Below, one piece after another: positions 23,635 to 31,834 of a stretch of DNA of 64,000 nucleotides. Source of the stretch: WJKQ01 sp043810515 (lineage in GTDB: Bacteria; Patescibacteriota; Gracilibacteria; UBA1369; LOWO2-01-FULL-3); contig JBDRNZ010000012.1 in NCBI GenBank assembly GCA_043810515.1, positions 16,607-80,606 on the forward strand, in the 5' to 3' direction. Position 1 is the first letter of the stretch; each line of letters starts with the position of its first letter. Position numbers and translations under genes: made by a program. The notes under the pieces were generated by a model. That model was not told the origin of the DNA. It was given only the letters and a program-made list of their open reading frames with translations, and made no database searches.

Positions 23635-26600
23635 TTAGCTTTTCGCTCCGGTCTCTTCAATTATTTCCTCCTTAACGTCTTTGCTTATTTCCTCTTCATT
23701 TTCGGCGCCCTCTTCCAAAATTTCCTCAGGGTTTTCTACTGCTTCCTCTTTGCCTTTTTCCGAATCCATAAGCTTTACTGATAATCCGAGACTTTGCAGT
23801 TCTTTTACCAGTACGTTAAAGGATTCAGGGACGCGCGGCTTTTTTATCAGTTCGCCTTTTACGATTGATTCATAAGCTTTTGATCTTCCGTAGACGTCAT
23901 CCGATTTTATAGTGAGCATTTCCTGAAGAGTGTGAGCGGCTCCATATGCTTCCAGCGCCCAAACCTCCATTTCTCCGAATCTCTGTCCTCCATGCTGGGC
24001 TTTTCCTCCGAGCGGCTGCTGCGTGACAAGAGAATACGGACCAACTGATCTTGCATGAATTTTGTCTTCAACCAGATGGTTTAGTTTTAATATGTACGCG
24101 ATTCCGACGGTAACTTCGTGGTCGAATGGTTCACCTGTTTTTCCGTCGTAGAGAGTAATTTTTCCGTTTTCAGGAAGACCGGCTTTTTTCAGCTGGTTTG
24201 CGATTTCGTCAGTCGGAACTCCGTTTAGCGGTGGTGTTGCGACTGTGAAGCCTTGTTTTCTTGCAGCCCAGCCAAGGTGAGTTTCAAGAATCTGTCCGAT
24301 GTTCATACGGCTTGTTACTCCGAGCGGATTTAAAATTATATCCACCGGTGTTCCGTCCGGAAGGAATGGCATATCTTCTTTTGGAACTATGATTGAAATT
24401 ACTCCTTTGTTTCCGTGTCGGCCCGCGACTTTGTCTCCGATTGATATTTTTCTTGTCTGGGCGACGTTTACTCTTATCTGTTTAAGTACTCCGGTTTGGA
24501 GTTCATCTCCTGTTTCTTTTGTGAATATCTGAATTCCTACAACTTTTCCGCCTTCACCTCCCGGAAGTTTCAATGAAGTGTCTTTTACGTCTCTTGCCTT
24601 GTCTCCGAAGATTGCTCTAAGAAGTCTTTCTTCGGCGGTAAGTTCGGTTTCGCCTTTTGGCGTGATTTTTCCAACGAGGATGTCGCCTTCGTGGACAGTT
24701 GCTCCTATTCTTACTATTCCATCTTCATCGAGATCTTTAAGTTTGTTTTCCCCGACATTTGGAATATCGCGGGTTATTATTTCGGAACCAAGTTTTGTCT
24801 CTCTCACGTCTACCGTGAAGGTTTCTATGTGGACCGAATCATATGTGCCTTTTCTTGCGAGTTCATCCGATATAATTACGGCGTCCTCAAAGTTGTAGCC
24901 TTCCCATGTCATGTATGCCACCAGTAGATTTTGTCCGAGTGCCAGTTCTCCTTTATCTGTTGCCGGTCCGTCTGCAAGAACATCTCCTCTTCTTACCTTG
25001 TCTCCTTTATTTACTTTTACTCTCTGGTGAATACATGTTCCCTGGTTTGATCTTTCGTATGTCTGTAGTTCATATCCTACTTTTTTACCGTTTGCATACA
25101 CCACTATGATTGAATTTGCGTCAACGTACGATACGGTTCCATCCATGTCCGCCACGATTACCTGGCCCGAACTTTTTGCGGAGATTTCCTCGATACCTGT
25201 TCCGACGACCGGAGCTTCCGGCGATATTAAAGATACCGCCTGTCTCTGCATGTTTGATCCCATTGACGCACGGGTATTGTCATCGTGCTCAAGGAATGGA
25301 ATGAGAGCTGTCGTGATTGATATAATCTGTTTTGGTGAAACGTCGATGTGAGTGACATCATTTATATGAGCAAGAGTCGGTTCTCCTTTTTTTCTGGCGG
25401 AAACTCTTGTGCTTGTAAACTGACCCATTTTGTCAAGTTCCGAGTTTGCCTGTGCAATAACTAATTCCTGCTCTTCATCCGCGTCAAAATATTTTATCGT
25501 GTCAGTGATGTATGGTCTGACTTTTACCTCGTCCAGCTTCAGTTTTGTGATTTTTTTGGCCATGTTTTCGTCTATGGTCTGTCCGGCTTTTGTGATGATT
25601 TTTCCTTTGTCCTCAATGGTTTCACGCGCCGTCCTGCCGACAATATTTTTTATTGAATTCTTAATAACATCTGAAACTTCCCTGAAAGGAGTTTCTATAA
25701 ATCCGTATTCGTTTATTTTTGCGTACGTGGCGAGATGGACAACAAGTCCGATGTTCGGTCCTTCCGGTGTTGCAATCGGACAGATTCTTCCATAATGGGA
25801 CTGATGTACGTCGCGGACATCGAATGATGCTCTTTCTCTGGAAAGTCCTCCCGGACCCATCGCGGACAACCTTCTTTTGTGCTCGAGTTCGGAGAGGGGA
25901 TTTGTCTGATCCATGAATTGGGACAATTGTGAGCTTGCGAAAAATTCCCTTAAGGCGGCCGTGATCGGTCTTGAGTTTATAAGCTGTGTAGGAGTTACTG
26001 TTTCCAGGTCCATTACCGTCATTCTGTCTTTTGCGATTCTGTCTGTCCGAAGAAGTCCGACTCTGAATTTATTCTGCACCAGTTCGCCGACTGCGCGGAT
26101 TCTTCTGTTTGAAAGGTGATCTATATCGTCCGCATTGAATTCACCATTATTTAGTCTTACGAGGTGCTTGAGTATATATACGAAATCCTCCACCTGGAAT
26201 GTGTGGTATTTTTTGGTATTTGGGGTCTTAAGTTTGAATCTTTTGTTTAATTTATATCGCGCGACTGGTCCCATGTCGTATTTTCTGTAATCGAAAAACA
26301 TTGATTTTATCAATGCTTTTGCGTTTTCCGGAGTCGCGAGGTCTCCCGGACGTATTTTTTTGTATACATTCTGGTACGAGTCTTCCACTGTCTTTGAAGG
26401 ATCTTTTTCGAGAGTATTTAATATATAATCGTGTTCAATGTCAGTTGTTACGTCCTTGAATAAATCCATTATTTCTTTGTCGGTTTCGTATCCAAAAACT
26501 CTCAGTAGCGAAGTTATGTGTATTTTTCGTTTTCTATCGATTTTTACGGTAATTACACCTTTTTTATCAGTTTCGATTTCCAGCCACGCGCCTCTTTTTG

Positions 26601-27282
26601 GAATAATTTTTGCTCCGTGCGTTCCGGGTGTTGAGAGGTTTTTTGAGAAAAACACTCCGGGTGATCTGACGATCTGGCTAACCACGACTCTTTCAATCCC
26701 GTTTATTACAAATGTTCCTCGGTTTGTCATCAACGGCACGTTTCCAAGGAATACGTCCTGTTCCTTAATTTCACCTGTTTCTTTGTTTATGAGCTGTACG
26801 TGAACTTTTAGCGGAACCTCGTATGTAAGATTTTTGGTTTTTGCGTCTTCGGCGTTGTATTTCTGTTCCCCAAGCGAATGTTCAAGAAAATGCAGTTCCA
26901 GTTTTTTCCCGGAAAAGTCCTGTATAGGCGAAATCTCGTCCAAAAGCTCTCTGATGCCCTGATTTAGAAACCATTCGTATGAATTCAGCTGTATCTCGAT
27001 AAGATTTGGAATTGGCACACTTTGATCTATTCTTGTTGTGAAATATTTTCTCGGGCTTCTTGAAATGATGCTTTCTTTCATTATCGGAATCTGGGAAGGC
27101 TTGATCAGCTCCTGTTTCGGGCGGCGGACTATTTTCTTTTTGGAAATAGTCTTTTTCGCGATCGTCTTTCTTGTGATTGTCTTTTTTGCCGCCGTCTTTT
27201 TCGTGGCGGGGGATTTTGATTTAGCTTTTGTGGAATGTTTTTTCGGAGAGGATTTTAAAGTTTTCTTTTTCGCTTTTGGCAT
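23635..27282 (-). CDS. rpoB: RNA polymerase beta subunit with basic N-terminal extension
   Basis: The beta subunit, about 1215 residues. The frame is open to a TTG at 27297, but the ATG at 27282 (MPKAKKKTLKSS) is the likelier start. Conserved beta sequence begins only near residue 79 (SPRKYFTTRIDQSVP, then PNLIEIQLNSYEWFL). Before it lies a Lys/Thr/Ala-rich extension whose residues 28-52 are five pentapeptides (KKTAA, KKTIT, RKTIA, KKTIS, KKKIV). Core landmarks are present: the rifampicin-region SQLSQFMDQTNPLSELEHKR, the GRICPIATPEGPNIGLV block and GDKVAGRHGNKGVIS. The C-terminus is an acidic Glu-rich tail of about 35 residues. It has its own promoter and is followed by ssb and then rpoC. Confidence 0.98.
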   Translation of the reverse strand: MPKAKKKTLKSSPKKHSTKAKSKSPATKKTAAKKTITRKTIAKKTISKKKIVRRPKQELIKPSQIPIMKESIISRSPRKYFTTRIDQSVPIPNLIEIQLNSYEWFLNQGIRELLDEISPIQDFSGKKLELHFLEHSLGEQKYNAEDAKTKNLTYEVPLKVHVQLINKETGEIKEQDVFLGNVPLMTNRGTFVINGIERVVVSQIVRSPGVFFSKNLSTPGTHGAKIIPKRGAWLEIETDKKGVITVKIDRKRKIHITSLLRVFGYETDKEIMDLFKDVTTDIEHDYILNTLEKDPSKTVEDSYQNVYKKIRPGDLATPENAKALIKSMFFDYRKYDMGPVARYKLNKRFKLKTPNTKKYHTFQVEDFVYILKHLVRLNNGEFNADDIDHLSNRRIRAVGELVQNKFRVGLLRTDRIAKDRMTVMDLETVTPTQLINSRPITAALREFFASSQLSQFMDQTNPLSELEHKRRLSAMGPGGLSRERASFDVRDVHQSHYGRICPIATPEGPNIGLVVHLATYAKINEYGFIETPFREVSDVIKNSIKNIVGRTARETIEDKGKIITKAGQTIDENMAKKITKLKLDEVKVRPYITDTIKYFDADEEQELVIAQANSELDKMGQFTSTRVSARKKGEPTLAHINDVTHIDVSPKQIISITTALIPFLEHDDNTRASMGSNMQRQAVSLISPEAPVVGTGIEEISAKSSGQVIVADMDGTVSYVDANSIIVVYANGKKVGYELQTYERSNQGTCIHQRVKVNKGDKVRRGDVLADGPATDKGELALGQNLLVAYMTWEGYNFEDAVIISDELARKGTYDSVHIETFTVDVRETKLGSEIITRDIPNVGENKLKDLDEDGIVRIGATVHEGDILVGKITPKGETELTAEERLLRAIFGDKARDVKDTSLKLPGGEGGKVVGIQIFTKETGDELQTGVLKQIRVNVAQTRKISIGDKVAGRHGNKGVISIIVPKEDMPFLPDGTPVDIILNPLGVTSRMNIGQILETHLGWAARKQGFTVATPPLNGVPTDEIANQLKKAGLPENGKITLYDGKTGEPFDHEVTVGIAYILKLNHLVEDKIHARSVGPYSLVTQQPLGGKAQHGGQRFGEMEVWALEAYGAAHTLQEMLTIKSDDVYGRSKAYESIVKGELIKKPRVPESFNVLVKELQSLGLSVKLMDSEKGKEEAVENPEEILEEGAENEEEISKDVKEEIIEETGAKS

Positions 27283-27374
27283 ATTGAAAATGGTCAAGGA
27301 ACTTAATGTATAGCCTTTGAAAAAAGGCCTAAACTATCTTCCTTAACTCATCCGGTGTTTTTGATAGCCTTCGC

Positions 27375-27402
27375 ATTTTACCCTTCAAGGGTGGGAAGTC
27401 AA
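27375..27402 (-). promoter_or_regulatory. Sigma70-type promoter before rpoB
   Basis: TTGACT (27402-27397), 16 nt, TAAAAT (27380-27375) on the minus strand, starting just past the stop of the TIM-barrel gene. The leader to the ATG at 27282 is about 85 nt and contains a small GCCTTT/AAAGGC hairpin with a 4-nt loop (27313-27328). It would drive rpoB-ssb-rpoC and probably rpsL-rpsG. Confidence 0.7.
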
Positions 27403-27406
27403 GAAT

Positions 27407-28228
27407 TTATTGGAAATTTTTCTGTGTTTCTTCCTGAGTGTCTTCCGGAGTCTCTTTGTTTTCTTCTTTTGTTTCGATTGCTTCCACGTTTTTGTAGTAT
27501 TTTTCGTAGTATTTTTTGACATCCTGAAGGTCTTCCACGACTTTGGCGTCCTCACCGGCGTGAAGATATTTTGGAAGGATTTTTATGGAAATTGCGCCGG
27601 GATATTTATCCTGTTTCAGCTTTGTAAGAAAGCTTTCCAGCGGCATTATTCCTTCTTTTGGCGGGGCGTATTTTTTACCTTTATATACATTTGAAAGATG
27701 GACGTGCACCAGATATTTTTTAAATGCCGAATATGCTCTCATTAAATCCTGTCTTTTTTCTCCGATTCTGGCTGTGTCGAGCGATATATGTTTGAATTTT
27801 TTGAGTTCCTGAGTGTTTGTCATTGCGTATTCCGGAATGAAGCCGAGAAATGTTCCCGCGGGGGCGTTTTCAAGAGCAATTGACAGGAATTCTTTTTCGC
27901 GGAGGCGCGGAATCTCTTTTTTCAGCCAGCTTGCGAGTTTGAAGTCGAGAAGCTTTGGCGGCTGGAGAACCAGTACCTTTGCGCCTACTGCTTTTGTCAG
28001 ATCGACAAGCTCTTTTATTCTCTTTGCGGCAACCTGTTCGGGAGATGATACTGCGTGTATCGGGATATCGTATTCTTTTGATAATTTTTTCAGGTATTCC
28101 GCGTTTGTGGTATCGAATTGCCCGAAATCAACGCTTAAATCGATGCCGTCGTATCCGGCACTTTTTGCAAGTTCAAAAATACGATTAATGCCGTATCCTC
28201 TCAAAGATTCTGTCCAAAGAAGTATCAT
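27407..28228 (-). CDS. Sugar phosphate isomerase/epimerase-like TIM barrel
   Basis: A 273-residue member of the AP-endonuclease-2/xylose-isomerase-like TIM barrel superfamily. The start MILLWTESLRGYGINRIFEL, YDGIDLSVDFG, the IPIHAVSSPEQV strand, FLSIALENAPAG, HISLDTARIG and LVHVHLSNVYKGKKYAPP match the repeating strand/metal-ligand layout (Glu, Asp, His). The last 40 residues are a Glu/Lys/Thr-rich tail. Substrate unknown; sugar phosphate isomerisation or epimerisation is the general family role. It lies between serS and rpoB with its own promoter. Confidence 0.85.
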   Translation of the reverse strand: MILLWTESLRGYGINRIFELAKSAGYDGIDLSVDFGQFDTTNAEYLKKLSKEYDIPIHAVSSPEQVAAKRIKELVDLTKAVGAKVLVLQPPKLLDFKLASWLKKEIPRLREKEFLSIALENAPAGTFLGFIPEYAMTNTQELKKFKHISLDTARIGEKRQDLMRAYSAFKKYLVHVHLSNVYKGKKYAPPKEGIMPLESFLTKLKQDKYPGAISIKILPKYLHAGEDAKVVEDLQDVKKYYEKYYKNVEAIETKEENKETPEDTQEETQKNFQ

Positions 28229-28252
28229 GTTTTTGTTTTTAATACTCTGTAT

Positions 28253-28281
28253 ATTCTACCATAAGAACAGGCGGGGAGCAA
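28253..28281 (-). promoter_or_regulatory. Promoter of the TIM-barrel gene
   Basis: TTGCTC (28281-28276), 17 nt, TAGAAT (28258-28253) on the minus strand, with TGG directly before the -10 (extended -10). It predicts a start near 28246, about 18 nt before the ATG at 28228. Confidence 0.6.
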
Positions 28282-28311
28282 TAAAGATACGTGATGTTTT
28301 CGAGGCCTGTG

Positions 28312-29586
28312 TTATTTCTTCTCTATTTTGGTTCTGCCTCCCATGTATGACTGAAGTATCTCCGGGATTAAGACCGATCCGTCTTTCTGCTGGTAATTTT
28401 CCAAAATTGTCACGAGAGTGCGGGGGATTGCTACCGCTGTTCCGTTTAGAGTATGGACGTATTCATTTTTGCCGTTTTCGGCCTTGTACCGTATGCGTGA
28501 GCGGCGTGCCTGAAAATCCGTGCAGTTTGAGCAGGATGTTACCTCCCGGTATTTTTCCTGAGTCGGGATCCAGGCTTCTATATCGTATTTTTTTGCAGCC
28601 GGAGCGCCCAGGTCGCCTCCGCAGATATTTACTACCTGATAATGAAATCCAAGTTCGTGCATTATTTCCTCCTCGGTTTCACGGATAAATTCGTGCTGAG
28701 CTTCAGAGTCCTCAGGTTTGCAGAATATGAACATTTCGATTTTGTCGAATTGGTGAACGCGGATTATGCCGGCCGTGTCTTTTCCGTATGAACCGGCTTC
28801 TCTTCGGAAACAGCTTGAATATCCACAGTATTTCAGCGGAAGCGAGCTATTTTCGAGAATTTCCGTGTAATGGAGCATCGTTAGAGGAACTTCCGATGTT
28901 CCAACAAGAAAAAGTTTGTCGTCGTTCGGGTTTACTTCATATATTTCGTTTCTGTCCGCGGGAAAAAATCCCGTGGCAAACATGGCTTCCTCCTTTACAA
29001 GAACCGGCGGGATGACCGGCATAAAGCCTTTTGAGGTAAGCTTGTGGATAACGTGCTGGACTATCGCAAACTGCAGAAGCACGGCCTCGTTTTTCAGGTA
29101 ATAAAAACGTGCTCCGGATGTGCGCACACCTCTTTCGATGTCTATAATATCAAGATCTTTTCCGAGCTGAATGTGATCTTTTGGCGTAAAATCAAACTTC
29201 GGTTTTTCGCCGTATGTGCTTACGATCTCGTTGTCCGCCTCGCTTTTGCCATCCGGAACCGAGTCCAGTGGGGGATTTGGGATTTCAAATGCGAGACTGT
29301 CGATTTCCTTTTCCAGCTTTTCAAGTTCTGGCTCGAGGTCTTTGATTTCTTTCTTGATTTTGGAAAGTTTCTCAAGGAGGCTCTTTTTTTCATCTTCCGT
29401 TTTGGCGGTTGCGACTGTTGCGCTCTGTTTGTTTTGTTCCGCTCTCAGACCTTCAGTTTTCTGCAAAAGTTCGTTTCTTTCATTATATAAGTCTATGAGT
29501 TTGTCGATTTGGATTTTGACGTGTTTTTTCGCGGCACCTTCTTTAATGATGCCCGGATTTTCCACTATAAATTTTATGTCTATCAT
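28312..29586 (-). CDS. serS: Seryl-tRNA synthetase
   Basis: SerRS charges tRNA-Ser, a class II synthetase. The 424-residue protein has the N-terminal coiled-coil arm that holds the tRNA long arm (about residues 30-110, rich in Lys/Glu heptads), motif 2 FRREAGSYGKDT, the serine-binding LVGTSEVPLTMLHYTEIL and motif 3 TLNGTAVAIPRTLVTILENY. It is 4 nt downstream of efp at the end of the pgi-to-serS operon. Confidence 0.98.
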   Translation of the reverse strand: MIDIKFIVENPGIIKEGAAKKHVKIQIDKLIDLYNERNELLQKTEGLRAEQNKQSATVATAKTEDEKKSLLEKLSKIKKEIKDLEPELEKLEKEIDSLAFEIPNPPLDSVPDGKSEADNEIVSTYGEKPKFDFTPKDHIQLGKDLDIIDIERGVRTSGARFYYLKNEAVLLQFAIVQHVIHKLTSKGFMPVIPPVLVKEEAMFATGFFPADRNEIYEVNPNDDKLFLVGTSEVPLTMLHYTEILENSSLPLKYCGYSSCFRREAGSYGKDTAGIIRVHQFDKIEMFIFCKPEDSEAQHEFIRETEEEIMHELGFHYQVVNICGGDLGAPAAKKYDIEAWIPTQEKYREVTSCSNCTDFQARRSRIRYKAENGKNEYVHTLNGTAVAIPRTLVTILENYQQKDGSVLIPEILQSYMGGRTKIEKK

Positions 29587-29590
29587 TGTT

Positions 29591-30148
29591 TTAGGCTTTA
29601 GATACGTATGTTCCGTCTTCCGTGTTTATTTTTATCGTGTCACCTTCCTTAATAAAGAGAGGGACTTTGATGGTTTTACCGGTTTCGATTTCGCAATCTT
29701 TACTGCCGCCGGTTGCTGTGTCGCCTTTTACACCGGGTGTTGTTGAGATAACTTTGAAATCCATTTTTGGAGGAAGCTGTACACTTACGGGTTTTCCCTC
29801 AATGTGCATTGCGTAGCATTCGGTCCCTTCAAGCAAAAATTTTGTTGAATCGCCGAGGGCTTCTTTATCAAGCGAAAACTGATCATAGTTTTCATTGTCC
29901 ATAAAATGGTAGTTAGCGCCGTCATTATAAAGGTATTGGCATTTTTTTCTTGTCACGTCAGCGAGTTCCACGGCTTCACCCGATTTGAAAGTGTTTTCGA
30001 CTGCCTGCCCTGTTTTCAGATTTTTAAGTTTTGTCCTTGTGAATGCGCAGCCTTTTCCCGGATTCACAAACTGCGCGCTTATGATCAGCCATGGAGCATT
30101 TTTGAACGTTATGGCCATTCCCTGTCTTAAAGTTGTTGTAACCGGCAT
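29591..30148 (-). CDS. efp: Elongation factor P
   Basis: EF-P rescues ribosomes stalled at polyproline stretches. The 185-residue protein has the three beta-barrel domains, with the loop VNPGKGCAFTRTKLKNL where Lys32 is the residue lysylated by EpmA in other bacteria, and the C-terminal domain ending TVKVP-like KTIKVPLFIKEGDTIKI. The gene lies 1 nt after an epmA-like gene, strongly suggesting a modified EF-P. Confidence 0.97.
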   Translation of the reverse strand: MPVTTTLRQGMAITFKNAPWLIISAQFVNPGKGCAFTRTKLKNLKTGQAVENTFKSGEAVELADVTRKKCQYLYNDGANYHFMDNENYDQFSLDKEALGDSTKFLLEGTECYAMHIEGKPVSVQLPPKMDFKVISTTPGVKGDTATGGSKDCEIETGKTIKVPLFIKEGDTIKINTEDGTYVSKA

Positions 30149-30149
30149 C

Positions 30150-31148
30150 TTAGTTTTTTATTAATTTTTTTAGTGGAAACAGCAATACGTCTTCTATGTT
30201 GTCCAGATTGAGCAGAATCATAAACAATCTGTCGAGTCCGAGCGCAATTCCCGCGCAGGGATTACTGATTGATTCTAGACTAGCTAAAAATTCCCCGTCA
30301 ATATCAAATACTGTTTTTCCAAGTTTTTTGCGAAGATTTTGTTCTTTTTCAAGCCTGGATTTTTGTTCGCCTGAATCTGTCAATTCGGAAAAAGCGTTCG
30401 CGATTTCTATTCCTCCAATATAAAGTTCAAAACGTTCCGCGAAGAAAGGTTCGTCTTTTTTCTTTTTTGCAAGCGCCGCCTGAGTTGCCGGATAATCGTA
30501 CACGAAGACCGGTTTTGGTGTCCCGAGATGCGGTTCTATTTCATTCAGGAAAATTTTGAAAAATACGTCGTCCCAATCGTCGCATCCAGAAGTCGAATAT
30601 CCTTTTTCCTCAGCCGCGGATTTTAGTTTTTCGAAGGTCTTGTTTTTAAGAAGGTCTATGTCGCAGAATTTTAAAAAAAGCTCGCGGACGGAGATACGTT
30701 CCCATGGCTTTTCCAGTCCGATCTTTTGGTTTTGGTACGTGGCGGAGGGGCTTTCTGCGAGATGCTGCACGAGATTTTCACAATCCGTCATTATGTCTTT
30801 GTAATCCGCTTTTTCCCTGTACCATTCGATCATTGTAAATTCCGGATTATGCAGATTTCCGCCGATCTCACCGTTCCGGAAAACTTTTGTTATCTGGAAA
30901 ATATTTCCAAAACCTGCGCCGAGCAGTTTTTTCATCTGAAGTTCGGGCGAAGTGTTCAGATAGAGCTTATGGCGGGAATTTTGCGGAGTGGAGAGCGTGG
31001 TTTCGAAAGGCGTGAGGTGAGGTTCCATTCCGGGGATAGGGGTCATTATCGGGGTTTCGACTTCAAGAAATCCGGAGGTCGTAAAAAAATCCCTGGTTTT
31101 CTGGGTAAGCACGCTGCGTTTTTTTGCGATCAGTCTGTCATATATCAT
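30150..31148 (-). CDS. epmA: EF-P lysine lysyltransferase (GenX/PoxA-type LysRS paralogue)
   Basis: EpmA attaches beta-lysine to EF-P. The 332-residue protein is a class II LysRS catalytic core without the anticodon-binding domain, the hallmark of EpmA. Motifs: VETPIMTPIPGMEPHLTPFE, FQITKVFRNGEIGG, HNPEFTMIEWY, ELYIGGIEIANAFSELTD and GIALGLDRLFMIL. It is next to efp and overlaps the LOG gene by 4 nt. The partner EpmB (lysine 2,3-aminomutase) is not in the window, so alpha- or beta-lysine as donor cannot be decided. Confidence 0.93.
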   Translation of the reverse strand: MIYDRLIAKKRSVLTQKTRDFFTTSGFLEVETPIMTPIPGMEPHLTPFETTLSTPQNSRHKLYLNTSPELQMKKLLGAGFGNIFQITKVFRNGEIGGNLHNPEFTMIEWYREKADYKDIMTDCENLVQHLAESPSATYQNQKIGLEKPWERISVRELFLKFCDIDLLKNKTFEKLKSAAEEKGYSTSGCDDWDDVFFKIFLNEIEPHLGTPKPVFVYDYPATQAALAKKKKDEPFFAERFELYIGGIEIANAFSELTDSGEQKSRLEKEQNLRKKLGKTVFDIDGEFLASLESISNPCAGIALGLDRLFMILLNLDNIEDVLLFPLKKLIKN

Positions 31149-31834
31149 GGCTCGAAGCTGTATTTTTTGATGTTCTTGTAGAAGTTTTTTCCCTCTTTTT
31201 TGAAAATCCGATAAGTGCTGATAATTAGCTTTATCGCTTCTTTATTGTTTTTTGCGATGTGGACATGTTTCATGTCGTGGGGGCTTATCAGTCCACGCTT
31301 TAGCGGATATTTTCTAACCCATTCTATAAGTTTTTCCCACATTTTTCCTGTGAGAATTATCGGGATGGGATGAATGTGTTTTACCTGAATTAGCTGCCAT
31401 GTATAGAAAAATTCCAGGCATGTTCCGATTCCTCCCGGCACTATTACGACTGCGCTGGAGAGTGCCATGAAATTGTCGAGTCTTTTTGAAAATCTTTTAA
31501 AGCGTTTTTGCATTTCGAGGTAAGCGTTGTTTGGGGCAGTCCATGGAAGTTCTATTATCAGGCCGATTGAATCCGCAATGTTATTGGCGTCTCCGGCTTC
31601 ATGTCCTGCATTTGCCGCTTCCATCAGGCCGGGGCCACCTCCTGTCACAAGATCTATTCCGTTTTTTCCTATTTCTTTTGCCAGACTGTAAACCTGTCTG
31701 TAGGTTTTGTCGTTTTTATTTATGCGGGCCGATCCGAAGATTGCTACGCGAAACTCGTTTCTTTTTAATTCCTGGGACAAACGTTTTGAATGATTTTTTT
31801 TTATTAACATATGTGCATTTAAAGTTTGAGGCAT
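31145..31834 (-). CDS. LOG family nucleoside monophosphate phosphoribohydrolase
   Basis: LOG/TIGR00730 proteins have a Rossmann fold and cleave nucleoside 5-prime monophosphates (cytokinin nucleotides in plants, AMP in bacteria) to base and ribose 5-phosphate. The 229-residue protein has both signatures, GGGPGLMEAANAG and PGGIGTCLEFF. The ATG at 31834 overlaps tkt by 16 nt; a second ATG at 31810 is an equal candidate. Its place right after transketolase suggests the released ribose 5-phosphate feeds the pentose phosphate pathway, an inference. Confidence 0.88.
   Translation of the reverse strand: MPQTLNAHMLIKKNHSKRLSQELKRNEFRVAIFGSARINKNDKTYRQVYSLAKEIGKNGIDLVTGGGPGLMEAANAGHEAGDANNIADSIGLIIELPWTAPNNAYLEMQKRFKRFSKRLDNFMALSSAVVIVPGGIGTCLEFFYTWQLIQVKHIHPIPIILTGKMWEKLIEWVRKYPLKRGLISPHDMKHVHIAKNNKEAIKLIISTYRIFKKEGKNFYKNIKKYSFEP

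Noticed and set aside
27283..27297. TTG start for rpoB five codons upstream of the ATG
   Set aside because: The ATG at 27282 is a better start, and the upstream codons show no conservation signal or ribosome-binding site.
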